NCBI RefSeq assembly: GCF_900115745.1
Contig: NZ_FOXP01000002.1
Span: 62,001 to 126,000, forward strand
Reading direction: 5' to 3'
From: Sphingomonas rubra
GTDB lineage: Bacteria > Pseudomonadota > Alphaproteobacteria > Sphingomonadales > Sphingomonadaceae
Length of the DNA: 64,000 nucleotides
The translations under genes were made by a program, and so were the position numbers. Every line of letters starts with the position of its first letter. Position 1 is the stretch's first letter. This document shows, piece after piece, positions 50,190 to 61,312 of this stretch. The notes under the pieces are model-generated. The model ran no database searches, was not told where the DNA came from, and was given only the letters and a program-made list of their open reading frames with translations.

Positions 50190-50717
50190 TCAGGCGCGGC
50201 AATCCTCGATCACCCGGCCGATCTCCGCCCAGGCGGGCAGGACCAGCGGACGCGTGCCGGCCTGCTCCAGCGTGAACCGGCCGCGGCTGAACGCCATCGC
50301 GTCGAGCAGCGGATCGCGCGCGGCGAGCGCCAGCGCGACGTAGGGCGGGGTGCCGCCGGTCGGCTGCACCGCGGCGGTGCGCGTGGTGCTGGTGGTGCGG
50401 ATCGTCAGTGGCGCCGCGACGCTGCCCGTCCGCGACAGGTAGAGCAGGCGCGCGCCACGGTCGCAGCGCAGCGTCGCCGCGGCGTCCTGTCCCGCCTGGC
50501 CGAACAGCGCGATGCTGCCGCGCGCGTCCTGGCGGTAGGTCCAGGTGCCGGGAGTGAACGGCCGGTCGCGCCAGTCGGCGGCGGGCGGCGCCGGCGGGGG
50601 CGCGGCGACGATCACCGGCGGCGCGGCGACCGTCGGCGGCGGCGCGGGGCGCTGGGGAATGCAGCCGGTGACCGCAGCGAGGACGAGGAGGACGGAAAGA
50701 ACGGGCAGGACGCGCAT
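50190..50717 (-). CDS. Lipoprotein of unknown function
   Basis: A 175-residue lipoprotein with a lipobox AAVTGC (Cys19), a Pro/Ala-rich linker (about 22-46) and a C-terminal domain of about 125 residues with two Cys (near 85 and 173) that could pair. Segments WRDRPFTPGTWTYRQDARGS and PPYVALALAARDPLLDAMAF recur in sphingomonad proteins as far as I can judge, but no named family is recognised. Confidence 0.65.
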   Translation of the reverse strand: MRVLPVLSVLLVLAAVTGCIPQRPAPPPTVAAPPVIVAAPPPAPPAADWRDRPFTPGTWTYRQDARGSIALFGQAGQDAAATLRCDRGARLLYLSRTGSVAAPLTIRTTSTTRTAAVQPTGGTPPYVALALAARDPLLDAMAFSRGRFTLEQAGTRPLVLPAWAEIGRVIEDCRA

Positions 50718-50825
50718 GGCGGCGGCGCTACCGGATGCGCCCGGCTGCCTCAACCCGCGCTGCGACCATGCGGGCGGAACCCGCGGCGCGGCTTGCCTGT
50801 TCGGTCGGCAACGAGGAGAAATACG

Positions 50826-51194
50826 ATGGCCGAACCGATCCCGACCCAGTTGCTGACCCAGGCGAACGTCGCCCACGCGTTGAAGGTGGAGAGCCGCGAC
50901 GGCGACGGCGTGGGGGAGGTCTACGCCTTCATGGTGCACAAGGGATCGGGCCGGGCGACCCACGCGGTGCTGTCGCTCGGCGGGTTCCTGGGCATGGGAC
51001 GCAGCTTCTACCCGGTACCGTTCGCACTGCTGCAGTTCGATCCCGTCCGCGACGTCTACGTCATCACCCTTGATCGTCGATTGCTGGAAGGCGGGCCGAG
51101 CTGGGCCAACAACGCGCCGGTCTTCGACCAAGCCTATGCCGATCGCGTGGCGAGCTACTACGGTGCCGGACCTGAGAATCTGGCGAACGGCTGA
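50826..51194 (+). CDS. PRC-barrel domain protein
   Basis: A 122-residue protein with a single PRC-barrel-like domain (IPTQLLTQANVAHALKVES, GEVYAFMVHKGSGRATHAVL and FYPVPFALLQFD). It has no signal or membrane helix. PRC-barrel proteins often bind RNA or act as adapters; the target is unknown. The ATG follows gaggag. Confidence 0.75.
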   Translation: MAEPIPTQLLTQANVAHALKVESRDGDGVGEVYAFMVHKGSGRATHAVLSLGGFLGMGRSFYPVPFALLQFDPVRDVYVITLDRRLLEGGPSWANNAPVFDQAYADRVASYYGAGPENLANG

Positions 51195-51214
51195 CCCCGG
51201 CAGGAGCGAACGAC

Positions 51215-51667
51215 ATGAGCATTTTCGGCAAGATCAAGTCCGCCATCTTCGGCGAGCACGGGCCGCTCGGCGGCCAGTTCGGCGGCAAGAAGCAGGAGGC
51301 TCCGGCGGCACCCGCCCCGGCGCCGCATCCGACCACCATCGCCGCGGCACCCGCGCCCACCCCCGCGGCACGATTGGCGCCCGCCGCTCCGGCCGCGCCC
51401 GCGCAGCCGGTCGATGTCGAAGCGGTGTTGATCCGCATCGCCGATGCCAAGGGCAATCCCGATCTCAACTGGCGCACCTCCATCGTCGACCTGATGAAGC
51501 TGCTCGACCTCGATTCGTCGCTGGCCAATCGCAAGGAACTGGCGACCGAACTCGGCTATACCGGCGCCAAGGATGGATCGGCCGAGATGAACATCTGGCT
51601 CCACAAGGCAGTGATGCGCGAGTTGGAGAAGAATGGCGGCCAGGTGCCGGCCGGATTGAAGGACTGA
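51215..51667 (+). CDS. DUF3597 domain protein
   Basis: A 150-residue protein with a short N-terminal motif (MSIFGKIKSAIFG), a Pro/Ala linker (about 30-68) and a C-terminal DUF3597 domain (WRTSIVDLMKLLDLDSSLAN and EMNIWLHKAVMREL). The domain resembles LysM-associated DUF3597 proteins; no function is established. It follows the PRC-barrel gene by 20 bases, so the two are probably an operon. Confidence 0.75.
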   Translation: MSIFGKIKSAIFGEHGPLGGQFGGKKQEAPAAPAPAPHPTTIAAAPAPTPAARLAPAAPAAPAQPVDVEAVLIRIADAKGNPDLNWRTSIVDLMKLLDLDSSLANRKELATELGYTGAKDGSAEMNIWLHKAVMRELEKNGGQVPAGLKD

Positions 51668-51723
51668 TCGTCCCCGGCGCGGGCAACCACCCGCGCCGGA
51701 CCACCCCCGGGGCCGCGAGCGGG

Positions 51724-53922
<2,199 letters not shown>

Positions 53923-53967
53923 CGCGGAGAATATGGGAGCGGGGAGGGCGCTCGTCACCCTCCTTGC

Positions 53968-54052
53968 CGTCATGCCGGGCTCGTCCCGGCATCCAGGGTA
54001 ACGAGCGATGGCGCTGCTTGGCTCTGGATGCCGGGACGAGCCCGGCATGACG
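53968..54052. repeat. F2 repeat, best copy
   Basis: Perfect 29-base arms at 53968-53996 and 54024-54052 (cgtcatgccgggctcgtccc and onward) around 27 bases containing gatggcgctgcttgg. It lies between the divergent uvrB and ferredoxin reductase genes, 45 bases before the uvrB start. Confidence 0.9.
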
Positions 54053-54139
54053 GGGAGAGGGGCGGCGAAGAAGCGCTATGTTGACCCTCTCCGCCCCGCC
54101 CCATATTGCGCGGCGTTCGCAAAGAGCACCGGAACCCCG

Positions 54140-54949
54140 ATGACCGATACCCGCGCGCCCGCGCTGATCCCTGAGAACCCCGCCTTTCTCAATGCCAAGG
54201 TGCTGTGGGTCCGCCACTGGAACGAGCACCTGTTCTCGTTCGCGGTCGAGCGGCCGGCGAGCTTCCGCTTCCGCTCGGGCGAGTTCGTGATGATCGGCCT
54301 GCCCGGAGACAAGAAGCCGCTGATGCGCGCCTACTCGATCGCCAGCCCGCACTATGCGGAGGAATTGGAGTTCCTGTCGATCAAGGTGCAGGACGGGCCG
54401 CTGACGAGCCGGCTCCAGCTGATCGAGCCGGGCGACGAGCTGTATATGGGCAAGAAGCCGACCGGCACGCTGGTGCTCGACGCGCTGCTGCCGGGCAAGC
54501 GGCTGTTCATGCTGTCGACCGGCACGGGGCTGGCGCCGTTCCTCAGCCTGATGCGCGATCCCGACGTGTACAACGCCTATGACCGCGTCGTCGTGGCGCA
54601 CTCGGTGCGGCGGGTCAGCGACCTGGCCTATCACGACGAGATGGAGGCGCGGCTGGCCGAGGACCCGCTGGTCGCCGACGAGGCCGGCGCGCAGTTCCAC
54701 TATGTGCCGACGGTGACGCGCGAGGCGTTTCGCAACGGCAAGCGGCTCGGCGCGATGATCGAGGATGCCAGCCTGTTCACCGGCATCGACGGCGCCGCGG
54801 CGCTCGACCCGGAGACCGACCGGGTGATGCTGTGCGGATCGACCGAGATGATCCGCGACTTCGCCAAGTCGCTGGAGGAGCAGGGCTTCGTCGAGGGCTC
54901 CAACGCCAATCCCGGCAGCTTCGTCATCGAGCGGGCGTTCGTAGGCTGA
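54140..54949 (+). CDS. fpr: Ferredoxin-NADP+ reductase
   Basis: A 269-residue FAD enzyme passing electrons between NADPH and ferredoxin or flavodoxin. FAD motif MRAYSIASP (about 57-65), NADP motif STGTGLAPFLSLMRD (about 119-133) and the C-terminal CGSTEMIRDF are present. The length and C-terminal aromatic-free VERAFVG-type end match the bacterial Fpr subclass I. The ATG is the first codon that gives the family N-terminus. Confidence 0.92.
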   Translation: MTDTRAPALIPENPAFLNAKVLWVRHWNEHLFSFAVERPASFRFRSGEFVMIGLPGDKKPLMRAYSIASPHYAEELEFLSIKVQDGPLTSRLQLIEPGDELYMGKKPTGTLVLDALLPGKRLFMLSTGTGLAPFLSLMRDPDVYNAYDRVVVAHSVRRVSDLAYHDEMEARLAEDPLVADEAGAQFHYVPTVTREAFRNGKRLGAMIEDASLFTGIDGAAALDPETDRVMLCGSTEMIRDFAKSLEEQGFVEGSNANPGSFVIERAFVG

Positions 54950-54952
54950 GCT

Positions 54953-55030
54953 TCGTCATGCCGGGCCCGTCCCGGCATCCAGGGCCACGAGCGATGACGC
55001 TGCTTGGTCCTGGAGCCCAGGGTGACGAGG
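54953..55030. repeat. F2 repeat, eroded right arm
   Basis: The left arm (cgtcatgccgggcccgtccc) begins four bases after the fpr stop; the centre gatgacgctgcttgg matches the copy at 53968, and the right arm is degraded. It separates fpr from the peptidase gene. Confidence 0.7.
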
Positions 55031-55073
55031 TCGACGAGGCTCGCTAAGCTCCCCGAAAAAAGGGGAGAACACC

Positions 55074-56408
55074 ATGCGCAACCTGCTCGCCGTCCCGTTG
55101 CTGCTCGCCGCCACGCCCGCGCTGGCCGAGCCCGATTACGCCGACGCCGTCCGCGCCGACTACGACCGCGACCTCGGCAAATTGTGGGATTACTTCCACC
55201 GCAATCCGGAACTCTCCTTTAAGGAGGAGAAGACCGGCGCCCGCATGGCGGCCGAGCTGAAGGCGGTGCCCGGCATAGTGGTCACGCCCAAGGTCGGCGG
55301 CACTGGCGTGGTCGGCGTGCTGAAGAACGGCGCCGGCCCGACGGTGCTGATCCGCGCCGACATGGACGGCCTGCCGGTCGAGGAGAAGTCGGGTCTCGCC
55401 AACGCCTCCAAGGCGCGACAGGTGGGCGTGGACGGCATCGAGGCGCCCGTCATGCACGCCTGCGGCCACGACACTCACATCACCGCGCTGGTCGAGACCG
55501 CGCGGCAGCTCGCGCGGCTGAAGGACCGGTGGAAGGGCACGGTCGTGTTCGTCGTCCAGCCCGCCGAGGAGCGGGTCGGCGGCGCAAAGGCGATGATCGC
55601 CGACGGGCTCTACACCCGCTTCCCAAAGCCCGATTACGCCGTCGCCTTCCACGTCGATGCCGAGCGGGCGGCGGGCACCGTCTCGGCGGCGGAGGGCATC
55701 CAATATTCCTCGTCCGACTCCGTCGACATCATCGTGCCCGGCATCGGCGCGCACGGCGCCTCGCCGCACCAGGGCAAGGACCCGGTCTATATGGCGTCGC
55801 AGCTCGTCATCGCGCTGCAAGGGCTCATCAGCCGCGAGCGGATGCCGCTGGAGCCGGGCGTCATCACCGTCGGCTCGTTCCATGCCGGGCTGAAGCACAA
55901 CATCATTTCCGACGCGGCCAAGCTGCAGGTGACGGTGCGCGCCAACAGCGAGGCCGAGCGGGCGGAACTGCTCGCCGGCATCAAGCGCGTCGCGCGCGGC
56001 GTCGGCGAGCTGAACGGCATGCCGGCGGACAAGATGCCGGTGGTGACGGTCAGCGAGGGCACGCCGACCACCATCAACGACGCGCAGACCGCCCGCCGGC
56101 TCAACGCGGTGCTGGCAGGGGCGCTCGGCACGGACAGGGTGGCGCCGTTCCGGCAGAAAGGCATGGGCGCGGAGGACTTCGCCTATCTGGTCCAGCCGGA
56201 CACCGGGGTAAAAGGTTACTACTTTTCCGTCGGCGGCACGCCGCAGGCGGCGCTCGACGCGGCCAGGAACGGCGGCCCGGCGATCGCCTCGCACCACTCG
56301 CCCCAGTTCAGGGTGTCGCCGGAACCGGCGATCGTCACCGGCGCGATCGCGACGACCGCGGTGGTGCTGGACCTGCTGAAGCCGGGTGCGACGGTGGCGA
56401 TGCGGTGA
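55074..56408 (+). CDS. M20 family amidohydrolase/peptidase
   Basis: A 444-residue secreted M20D metallopeptidase. The signal peptide (about 1-18, LLLAATPALA) is followed by the zinc site HACGHDTHITAL, PAEERVGGAK and a late GAEDFAYL. The family splits N-acyl amino acids such as hippurate or indole-3-acetyl conjugates. The substrate is not known. A short F2 repeat lies upstream. Confidence 0.85.
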   Translation: MRNLLAVPLLLAATPALAEPDYADAVRADYDRDLGKLWDYFHRNPELSFKEEKTGARMAAELKAVPGIVVTPKVGGTGVVGVLKNGAGPTVLIRADMDGLPVEEKSGLANASKARQVGVDGIEAPVMHACGHDTHITALVETARQLARLKDRWKGTVVFVVQPAEERVGGAKAMIADGLYTRFPKPDYAVAFHVDAERAAGTVSAAEGIQYSSSDSVDIIVPGIGAHGASPHQGKDPVYMASQLVIALQGLISRERMPLEPGVITVGSFHAGLKHNIISDAAKLQVTVRANSEAERAELLAGIKRVARGVGELNGMPADKMPVVTVSEGTPTTINDAQTARRLNAVLAGALGTDRVAPFRQKGMGAEDFAYLVQPDTGVKGYYFSVGGTPQAALDAARNGGPAIASHHSPQFRVSPEPAIVTGAIATTAVVLDLLKPGATVAMR

Positions 56409-56422
56409 GGGGCTGACAGGCG

Positions 56423-57100
56423 CTACAAGGCCGTCAGGAAACGCAGCGCCGCGTCGTACTCGCGCCGCCGTGCGGCGCGCGCCTCGGCGGCGAGCGCGTC
56501 CTCGCCCCAGCGTTCCGCCTGCCAGTCCGCGTCGAGTTCGGCGGCCGTCCAGGCGTCGTCGGGCGTGATCGCACACTCGGCCAACGCCAGCGCGAGGACG
56601 AGCGAGCCGGTGATGGTGACGAGCGGCGACAGGGCCGCGAGGTGCCACGCATCGTACGCCGACACCGCGTCGGCCAGTCGCGCGATCGTCGCGGGCGGCT
56701 GCGCGCGGTGGAGGATGCCGGTCGTCACCTCCAGGTGCACGTCGTAGCGATGGCGCGCCCAGGCGAGCGGCGGGTCCCAGGCGGCGGCCTGGCGGGCGAC
56801 CAGCTCCGCCGGCTCCGCGGCGCGGTAGCAGAGCAGGTCGCTCTCGCCGTAGCGCGCCAGCCCCTCGGCGAACGGCGCGGGATCGGCCGCGATCCGGTCG
56901 ATCGCGGCGTTGGCGAGGCCGGTGAGCGGCATGGCGCGCGGATCGAGCGTGTCGCCGACGCCGCGCCACTCGTCCGCGATCGCCCGGGCGAGCGCGTCGG
57001 TGGGAGCGGTCAGCGGCACGCGGCCGGGCGTGCGGACGGGGCGGTCGTCCAGGCGGATGCCGCGCGCGTCCACGGCGACGTCGGTCCAGAAACGCTTCAT
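56423..57100 (-). CDS. ATP12 family F1-ATPase assembly chaperone
   Basis: A 225-residue ATP12 protein, which in mitochondria and Alphaproteobacteria assists assembly of the alpha subunit of F1. The N-terminal FWTDVAVDARGIRLDDRPVRTP and the DLLCYRAAEP segment (about 86-95) are diagnostic. It is the last gene of an overlapping minus-strand run; its ATG overlaps the upstream stop (TCAT on plus). Confidence 0.93.
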   Translation of the reverse strand: MKRFWTDVAVDARGIRLDDRPVRTPGRVPLTAPTDALARAIADEWRGVGDTLDPRAMPLTGLANAAIDRIAADPAPFAEGLARYGESDLLCYRAAEPAELVARQAAAWDPPLAWARHRYDVHLEVTTGILHRAQPPATIARLADAVSAYDAWHLAALSPLVTITGSLVLALALAECAITPDDAWTAAELDADWQAERWGEDALAAEARAARRREYDAALRFLTAL

Positions 57101-57312
57101 TCGGGGCTCCGCCAGCGATGCGCGAGGCTCGCCGGCACGACGGCGATGATGACGAGTGCCGCCAGGACGATGGCGATGCCGAGCAGCTTGGGCCCGATCG
57201 TCGTCGCTCGCGCGGCAAGGACCAGGCCCAGCATCGCGCCCGCTACCCCTGCCAGCCGGGTGCCGACCAGCGCCAGCCAGCGGCGCCGCGCGACGGACGT
57301 CGGCACCGTCAC
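57097..57312 (-). CDS. Small membrane protein upstream of atp12
   Basis: A 71-residue protein with two membrane helices (about 14-34 and 42-60) and a basic N-terminus. The GTG start overlaps the phosphatase stop (GTGA) and its own stop overlaps the atp12 start. The tight coupling suggests co-production with the chaperone, but no family is known. Confidence 0.65.
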   Translation of the reverse strand: MTVPTSVARRRWLALVGTRLAGVAGAMLGLVLAARATTIGPKLLGIAIVLAALVIIAVVPASLAHRWRSPE

Positions 57313-57950
57313 GCGAGCAGCCCCATCAGGTCGCGCGCGTGGTCCGCCACCATGTCGGCCCCCGCCGCGCGCAGTTCGTCCGCCTCGTGATAGCCCCAGG
57401 CGACGCCCACGGCGCGGACGCCCGCGCCGTGCGCCATCGCCATGTCGTAGCTGGTGTCGCCGATCATCGCCGTCAGATGGGGCGCCGCGCCGACCGCCGC
57501 CATCCCCGCCAGCAGCATCGCCGGGTGCGGCTTGGACGGATGCCGGTCGGCGGTCTGGAGCGTGGCGAAGCGGTGCGTCAGGCCGTGGCGCGCGAGGACG
57601 TGGGCGAGGCCGCGGTCCGACTTGCCGGTGGCGATCCCCAGCGTCCAGCCCGCCTCGGCGAGCTGCTCGATCGCCTCCGCGACGCCGTCGAACAGCGGCT
57701 CGTCGTCCAGCCGGTCGTCCTCGCGCATCGCGCGATAGACGATGCGGTACTCGGCGGCGAGCCGATCGTGATCGGCACTGGGGGCGAGCACGCGCATCGC
57801 CTCGGGCAGGCTGAGCCCGACGATGCGGCGCGTCGCCTCGCGGGTAGGCGGGCTGAGGCCGGCACGATTGAAGGTCGCGTCCATCGCGCGGCAGATGTTC
57901 GCCTGGCCGTCGACCAGCGTGCCGTCGCAGTCGAACATGGCGAGCCTCAT
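57309..57950 (-). CDS. HAD-IA phosphatase (Gph-like)
   Basis: A 213-residue HAD hydrolase. DCDGTLVD (about 7-14) carries the nucleophile, IATGK the second motif, KPHPAMLL the Lys motif and IGDTSYDMAMA the metal motif. It resembles phosphoglycolate phosphatase but could act on another sugar phosphate. It overlaps both neighbours by four bases. Confidence 0.87.
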   Translation of the reverse strand: MRLAMFDCDGTLVDGQANICRAMDATFNRAGLSPPTREATRRIVGLSLPEAMRVLAPSADHDRLAAEYRIVYRAMREDDRLDDEPLFDGVAEAIEQLAEAGWTLGIATGKSDRGLAHVLARHGLTHRFATLQTADRHPSKPHPAMLLAGMAAVGAAPHLTAMIGDTSYDMAMAHGAGVRAVGVAWGYHEADELRAAGADMVADHARDLMGLLA

Positions 57951-58543
57951 GCGCCGATCTCCATCGCCGCGGCGAGCGCCGGCATGCCGGCGGCGCGCAG
58001 CCCGGCGACCACCCCCGCCCGGTCGGCGGCCGTCTTGTTCTGGCTGAGCTTGGCGGTGGACCGGACCGCGGTGACCTCCACCTCGAACCCGACGATGCCG
58101 CCCAGCATGCGCCGGAACAGCGCGTCGTCCATCTTGGCGCGCGTCCACGGGCGCGACGGGTTGACGCGCGGCTCGTGCATCGCAGCCAGGGCATCGAGCT
58201 GCTCGACCAGCGCCGCCTCGTCGCAATGGCGAGCGATGCCGTCGATCTCGATCGCCACGTAGTTCCAGGTCGGGACCTGATCGCCCGGCCGCTCGTACCA
58301 GTTGGGGCTGATATAGCCGTCCGCGCCCGCGACGCTGACCAGCACCGCCGCGTCGGCGAGATGCGGTGCCAGGCGATTGGCGCGCGACACGTGGAAACGC
58401 AGCGCCGCGGTGTGGCGCGTCACCGGGGCGTGCACCACCATCGGACCGGCGGGCGTGGCGGCCATCACGTGCGCGAAGCCGATCGCCGCCGCCCGGTCGA
58501 GCGCGTCGGCGGCATCCTGGCGAAACGCGGGATCGGGATGCAT
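57947..58543 (-). CDS. FMN-binding negative regulator (PaiB-like)
   Basis: A 198-residue split-barrel flavin-binding protein of the PaiB family. GFAHVMAATPAGPMVVHAPV, FHVSRANRLAPHL and SPNWYERPGDQVPTWNYVA are family motifs. PaiB in Bacillus was described as a regulator; most bacterial members are untested. Its start overlaps the RluC stop by one base (TGATG). Confidence 0.87.
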   Translation of the reverse strand: MHPDPAFRQDAADALDRAAAIGFAHVMAATPAGPMVVHAPVTRHTAALRFHVSRANRLAPHLADAAVLVSVAGADGYISPNWYERPGDQVPTWNYVAIEIDGIARHCDEAALVEQLDALAAMHEPRVNPSRPWTRAKMDDALFRRMLGGIVGFEVEVTAVRSTAKLSQNKTAADRAGVVAGLRAAGMPALAAAMEIGA

Positions 58544-59664
58544 CAGCGGCGAGGCGGCTTGTCGCCGCCGCGACTGCGCCGCTCGCCCTTGCGCTCCTTC
58601 CTGACCGACTTGGCGTGCGCCTTGGCGCGCTGCTTCAGCACGGACTTGGGCGGCGGGCCCTTCTCCTCGGGCAGTTCCAGCGCGTCGCCCGCCGCCTGGT
58701 CGAAGCCGAGGCTCGCCAGGCTCTCGGCGATGTGCGTCGGCAGTTCGGCGGTCACGTCGATGCGGCCGCCATCGGGATGGTCGACGCGGATGCGGCGCGC
58801 GTGCAGGTGCATCTTGCGGCTGATCCCGCCGGTCAGGAACGCGGCGGGGCCGCCATATTTGCCGTCGCCGACGATCGGGTGGCCGATCGCCGCCATGTGG
58901 ACGCGCAACTGGTGGGTGCGGCCGGTGAAGGGCTGCAGCTCCACCCAGGCGGCGCGGTTGCCGGCGCGCTCGATCACGCGGTATCGGCTGCGCGCGGGGC
59001 TGCCATTCTCCTCGTCAACGTGCATCTTCTCGCCACCGGTGCCCGGCTGCTTGCCGATCGGCAGGTCGATCGTGCCATCGTCGATCGAGGGAACGCCGAC
59101 GACCAGCGCCCAGTAGACTTTGCGCGCGGTGCGGCCGGAGAATGCCTTGGCGAAGAACGCGGCCGACCGCGCCGTGCGCGCGACCAGCAGCGCGCCCGAC
59201 GTGTCCTTGTCCAGCCGGTGGACCAGCTTGGGCCGCCCTTCCTCATCGTCGACCAGCCCGTCCAGCAGGCCGTCGACGTGCGCCGTCGTCTTGGTGCCCC
59301 CTTGCGTGGCGAGGCCGGGGGGCTTGTTGAGCACAAAGGCCTGGGGATCGCGGTGGATCACCATCTCGCGCGCGAAGGCGCGCTCGTCGTCGGTCAGTGG
59401 CGTGCGCTGCTTCGCCGGGCGCGCGGTCTCGGCCGGGGCGGGCTCGGCAGGAGGCACGCGCAGCGTCTGGCCGGCGGCGATGCGGTCGCCGGGGGTCGCG
59501 CGCGCGCCGTCGACGCGCAGCTGGCCGGTGCGCGCCCATTTGGCAACGGTGGTGAAGCTCGTCTCCGGCAGGTGGCGCTTGAACCAGCGGTCCAGCCGGA
59601 TGCCGTCGTCGTCGTAGCCGACCTGGAACTGGCGGACGTCGCTCGAGGGGGTGGGCGCGCTCAT
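58543..59664 (-). CDS. rluC: RluC/RluD-type pseudouridine synthase
   Basis: A 373-residue synthase with an N-terminal S4 RNA-binding region (about 16-70, [20 protein letters not shown]) and the catalytic [18 protein letters not shown] is the C-terminal motif. A basic Lys/Arg-rich tail ends the protein. The S4 domain and length fit RluC, which modifies 23S rRNA, but the exact sites are inferred. The gene overlaps crcB by four bases. Confidence 0.87.
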   Translation of the reverse strand: MSAPTPSSDVRQFQVGYDDDGIRLDRWFKRHLPETSFTTVAKWARTGQLRVDGARATPGDRIAAGQTLRVPPAEPAPAETARPAKQRTPLTDDERAFAREMVIHRDPQAFVLNKPPGLATQGGTKTTAHVDGLLDGLVDDEEGRPKLVHRLDKDTSGALLVARTARSAAFFAKAFSGRTARKVYWALVVGVPSIDDGTIDLPIGKQPGTGGEKMHVDEENGSPARSRYRVIERAGNRAAWVELQPFTGRTHQLRVHMAAIGHPIVGDGKYGGPAAFLTGGISRKMHLHARRIRVDHPDGGRIDVTAELPTHIAESLASLGFDQAAGDALELPEEKGPPPKSVLKQRAKAHAKSVRKERKGERRSRGGDKPPRR

Positions 59665-60032
59665 GCCGCGGCCCTCGCTAGCGACAGGCCCGCGACCAGC
59701 GCCGCGATCGATCCGGCGACGGAGACCAGGACGTAGCCGAGCGCGAGCAGCGGCTGCCCCCGCTCGGCAAGCATCACCGTGTCGAGCGAGAAGGCGGAGA
59801 AGGTGGTGAACCCGCCGAGCACGCCGACGCCCAGGAACAGCCGCCACGGCTCGCCCGTCACCGATCGCGCGAGCAGGCCGGCGAGCACGCCCATCAGCAG
59901 CCCGCCGACGAGATTCACCGCGAGCGTGCCGACGGGCAGGCCGGGGCCGAACAGCGCGAGCGTCGCGCGGCCGCTGAGGTGCCGCGCGCCCGCGCCGAGC
60001 GCGCCGCCCGTCATCACGAGGAGAAGGTTCAT
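59661..60032 (-). CDS. crcB: CrcB/Fluc fluoride ion channel
   Basis: A 123-residue four-helix channel that forms a dual-topology dimer and expels fluoride. [10 protein letters not shown] (about 9-18), NLVGGLLMG and the F-box [10 protein letters not shown] are the family motifs. The start at 60032 has gaggag-like bases upstream. No fluoride riboswitch is visible upstream. It is the first gene of the overlapping run leading to atp12. Confidence 0.93.
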   Translation of the reverse strand: MNLLLVMTGGALGAGARHLSGRATLALFGPGLPVGTLAVNLVGGLLMGVLAGLLARSVTGEPWRLFLGVGVLGGFTTFSAFSLDTVMLAERGQPLLALGYVLVSVAGSIAALVAGLSLARAAA

Positions 60033-60112
60033 GACCGTCGCCGTAGCCGTTCGCACGCACGGCCGCAAACGGCGCTCGCGAGCGGCTAGGACGGATCGAC
60101 ATCCGGCATTTT

Positions 60113-60216
60113 TCCACCCCGGCGAAGGCCGGGGTCCAGTCGGGAAGGTCGTGGAAGAGGTGCGACGACCGATCGTTCGCGTCTCCCCGCTGGACCCCGG
60201 CCTTCGCCGGGGTGGA
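60113..60216. repeat. F5 perfect palindromic repeat
   Basis: Perfect 27-base arms at 60113-60139 (tccaccccggcgaaggccgg and onward) and 60190-60216 around a 50-base centre. It lies in the divergent gap between crcB and the small membrane protein gene at 60304, upstream of both. Confidence 0.85.
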
Positions 60217-60303
60217 TGATGAGGTGAAGCGTTGAATGTCGATCCGCCCTAGGCGAGCGCCGGGCCGGTTGCCGTGACCCAGATCGGTCGCCATGTTGGG
60301 GCC

Positions 60304-60525
60304 ATGCTCAATATCATCTCGATCGTCATCGGTCTGGTCACCCTCGCCTTAGGCCTGGTCGCCTTTTTTCCGCTGCTCGGCTGGCTGAACTGGCTGGTCA
60401 TCCCGATCGGCATCGTCGGCGCGGCGGTGGGGGCGATGTCGTCCACCAATGGCGGGCGCAACCTGAACCTCGTGCTGATCGTGATCTTCGCGCTGCGGCT
60501 GATGCTCGGCGGCGGCATCATCTGA
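60304..60525 (+). CDS. Small hydrophobic membrane protein
   Basis: A 73-residue protein with two or three membrane helices (about 1-25, 27-45 and 55-72) and a polar loop MSSTNGGRNLN. The ATG at 60304 is chosen over an in-frame start at 60274 with extra polar residues. No family is recognised. A perfect 12-base stem gcgggccggcgg/ccgccggcccgc (60531-60560) follows the stop. Confidence 0.65.
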   Translation: MLNIISIVIGLVTLALGLVAFFPLLGWLNWLVIPIGIVGAAVGAMSSTNGGRNLNLVLIVIFALRLMLGGGII

Positions 60526-60566
60526 GCCGAGCGGGCCGGCGGCGATCCCCGCCGGCCCGCGTCACT

Positions 60567-61154
60567 TCAGCGGCAGCGCACGTTGCCGCGATCGATCGAC
60601 CGGCCGAGCAGCGCACCGCCACCGGCACCGATCAGCGCACCGAGTAGGCTGGAACGCCCGTTGGCGATGACGCTGCCGAGTGCACCGCCGGCGAGGCCGC
60701 CGACCACCAGGCCGGTGGTGCCGTCGTTGCGGCGGCAGTAATAGCGGCCGTTGCCGCCGCGATAGATGCGGTCGTCGCGGCCCAGGCTGCGCTGCTGATA
60801 ATAGCGACCGTCACGGTAGTAGCGATCGGCGTAATAGGTGCGCTGCCCCGGCTCGAACCGGTTGTAGTCATAGTCGCGATAACGGCGCCAGTCCCGGTCG
60901 CCGCGGATGTCGCGCAGGTCGTCGCGACGCTCGCGCCGCGCATCGCGGACGTCCTGTCGGTAATCGCGGCGGGCATCGCGCACGTCGCCCCGGTCGTCGG
61001 CGTCGCGAACGTCGCGCCGATAATCGCGGCGGGCGTCGCGGACGTCGTCACGATATTCCCGATTGGCCTCGCGGCGCGTGTCCTGCGCGGCGGCCGGTGC
61101 GGCGGCGGCGAGCGTCGCGAACATCGCGGCGGATAGAATAGCGGTACGCATCAT
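60567..61154 (-). CDS. Arg/Asp-rich repeat protein with glycine zipper
   Basis: A 195-residue secreted protein: signal peptide (about 1-23), a region (about 25-90) of heptad-like repeats (RDDVRDARRDYR), a Tyr/Arg-rich middle, and a glycine-zipper membrane-insertion-like segment (GLVVGGLAGGALGSVI and ALIGAGGGALLG) near the end. Glycine-zipper 2TM proteins sit in the outer membrane or periplasm. The gene is convergent with the 60304 gene. A paralogue of the C-terminal half is at 61313. Confidence 0.75.
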   Translation of the reverse strand: MMRTAILSAAMFATLAAAAPAAAQDTRREANREYRDDVRDARRDYRRDVRDADDRGDVRDARRDYRQDVRDARRERRDDLRDIRGDRDWRRYRDYDYNRFEPGQRTYYADRYYRDGRYYQQRSLGRDDRIYRGGNGRYYCRRNDGTTGLVVGGLAGGALGSVIANGRSSLLGALIGAGGGALLGRSIDRGNVRCR

Positions 61155-61256
61155 TGCTCTCCCGATGAAGTAACGATCCAACAACCTGGCCGGCGATCAA
61201 GTTGCGTGAACCGGAAACTACATCCCGTTCATCGCCCGGACACTTGCCGCTCCCAA

Positions 61257-61292
61257 GAAAAAGGGCGCCGCGAGCAGACCTCGCGACGCCCA
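61257..61292 (-). terminator. Intrinsic terminator of the small glycine-zipper gene
   Basis: Minus-strand stem GGGCGTCGCGAG pairing with CTCGCGGCGCCC (one wobble), followed by five T residues. It lies 21 bases after the stop of the 61313 gene. Confidence 0.85.
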
Positions 61293-61312
61293 TTTCGTCA
61301 TCGATTACGCAA

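Noticed and set aside
60033..60240. A fluoride riboswitch upstream of crcB
   Set aside because: The conserved GGNGATGG opening and the paired downstream motif are not found; the main structure there is the F5 repeat.
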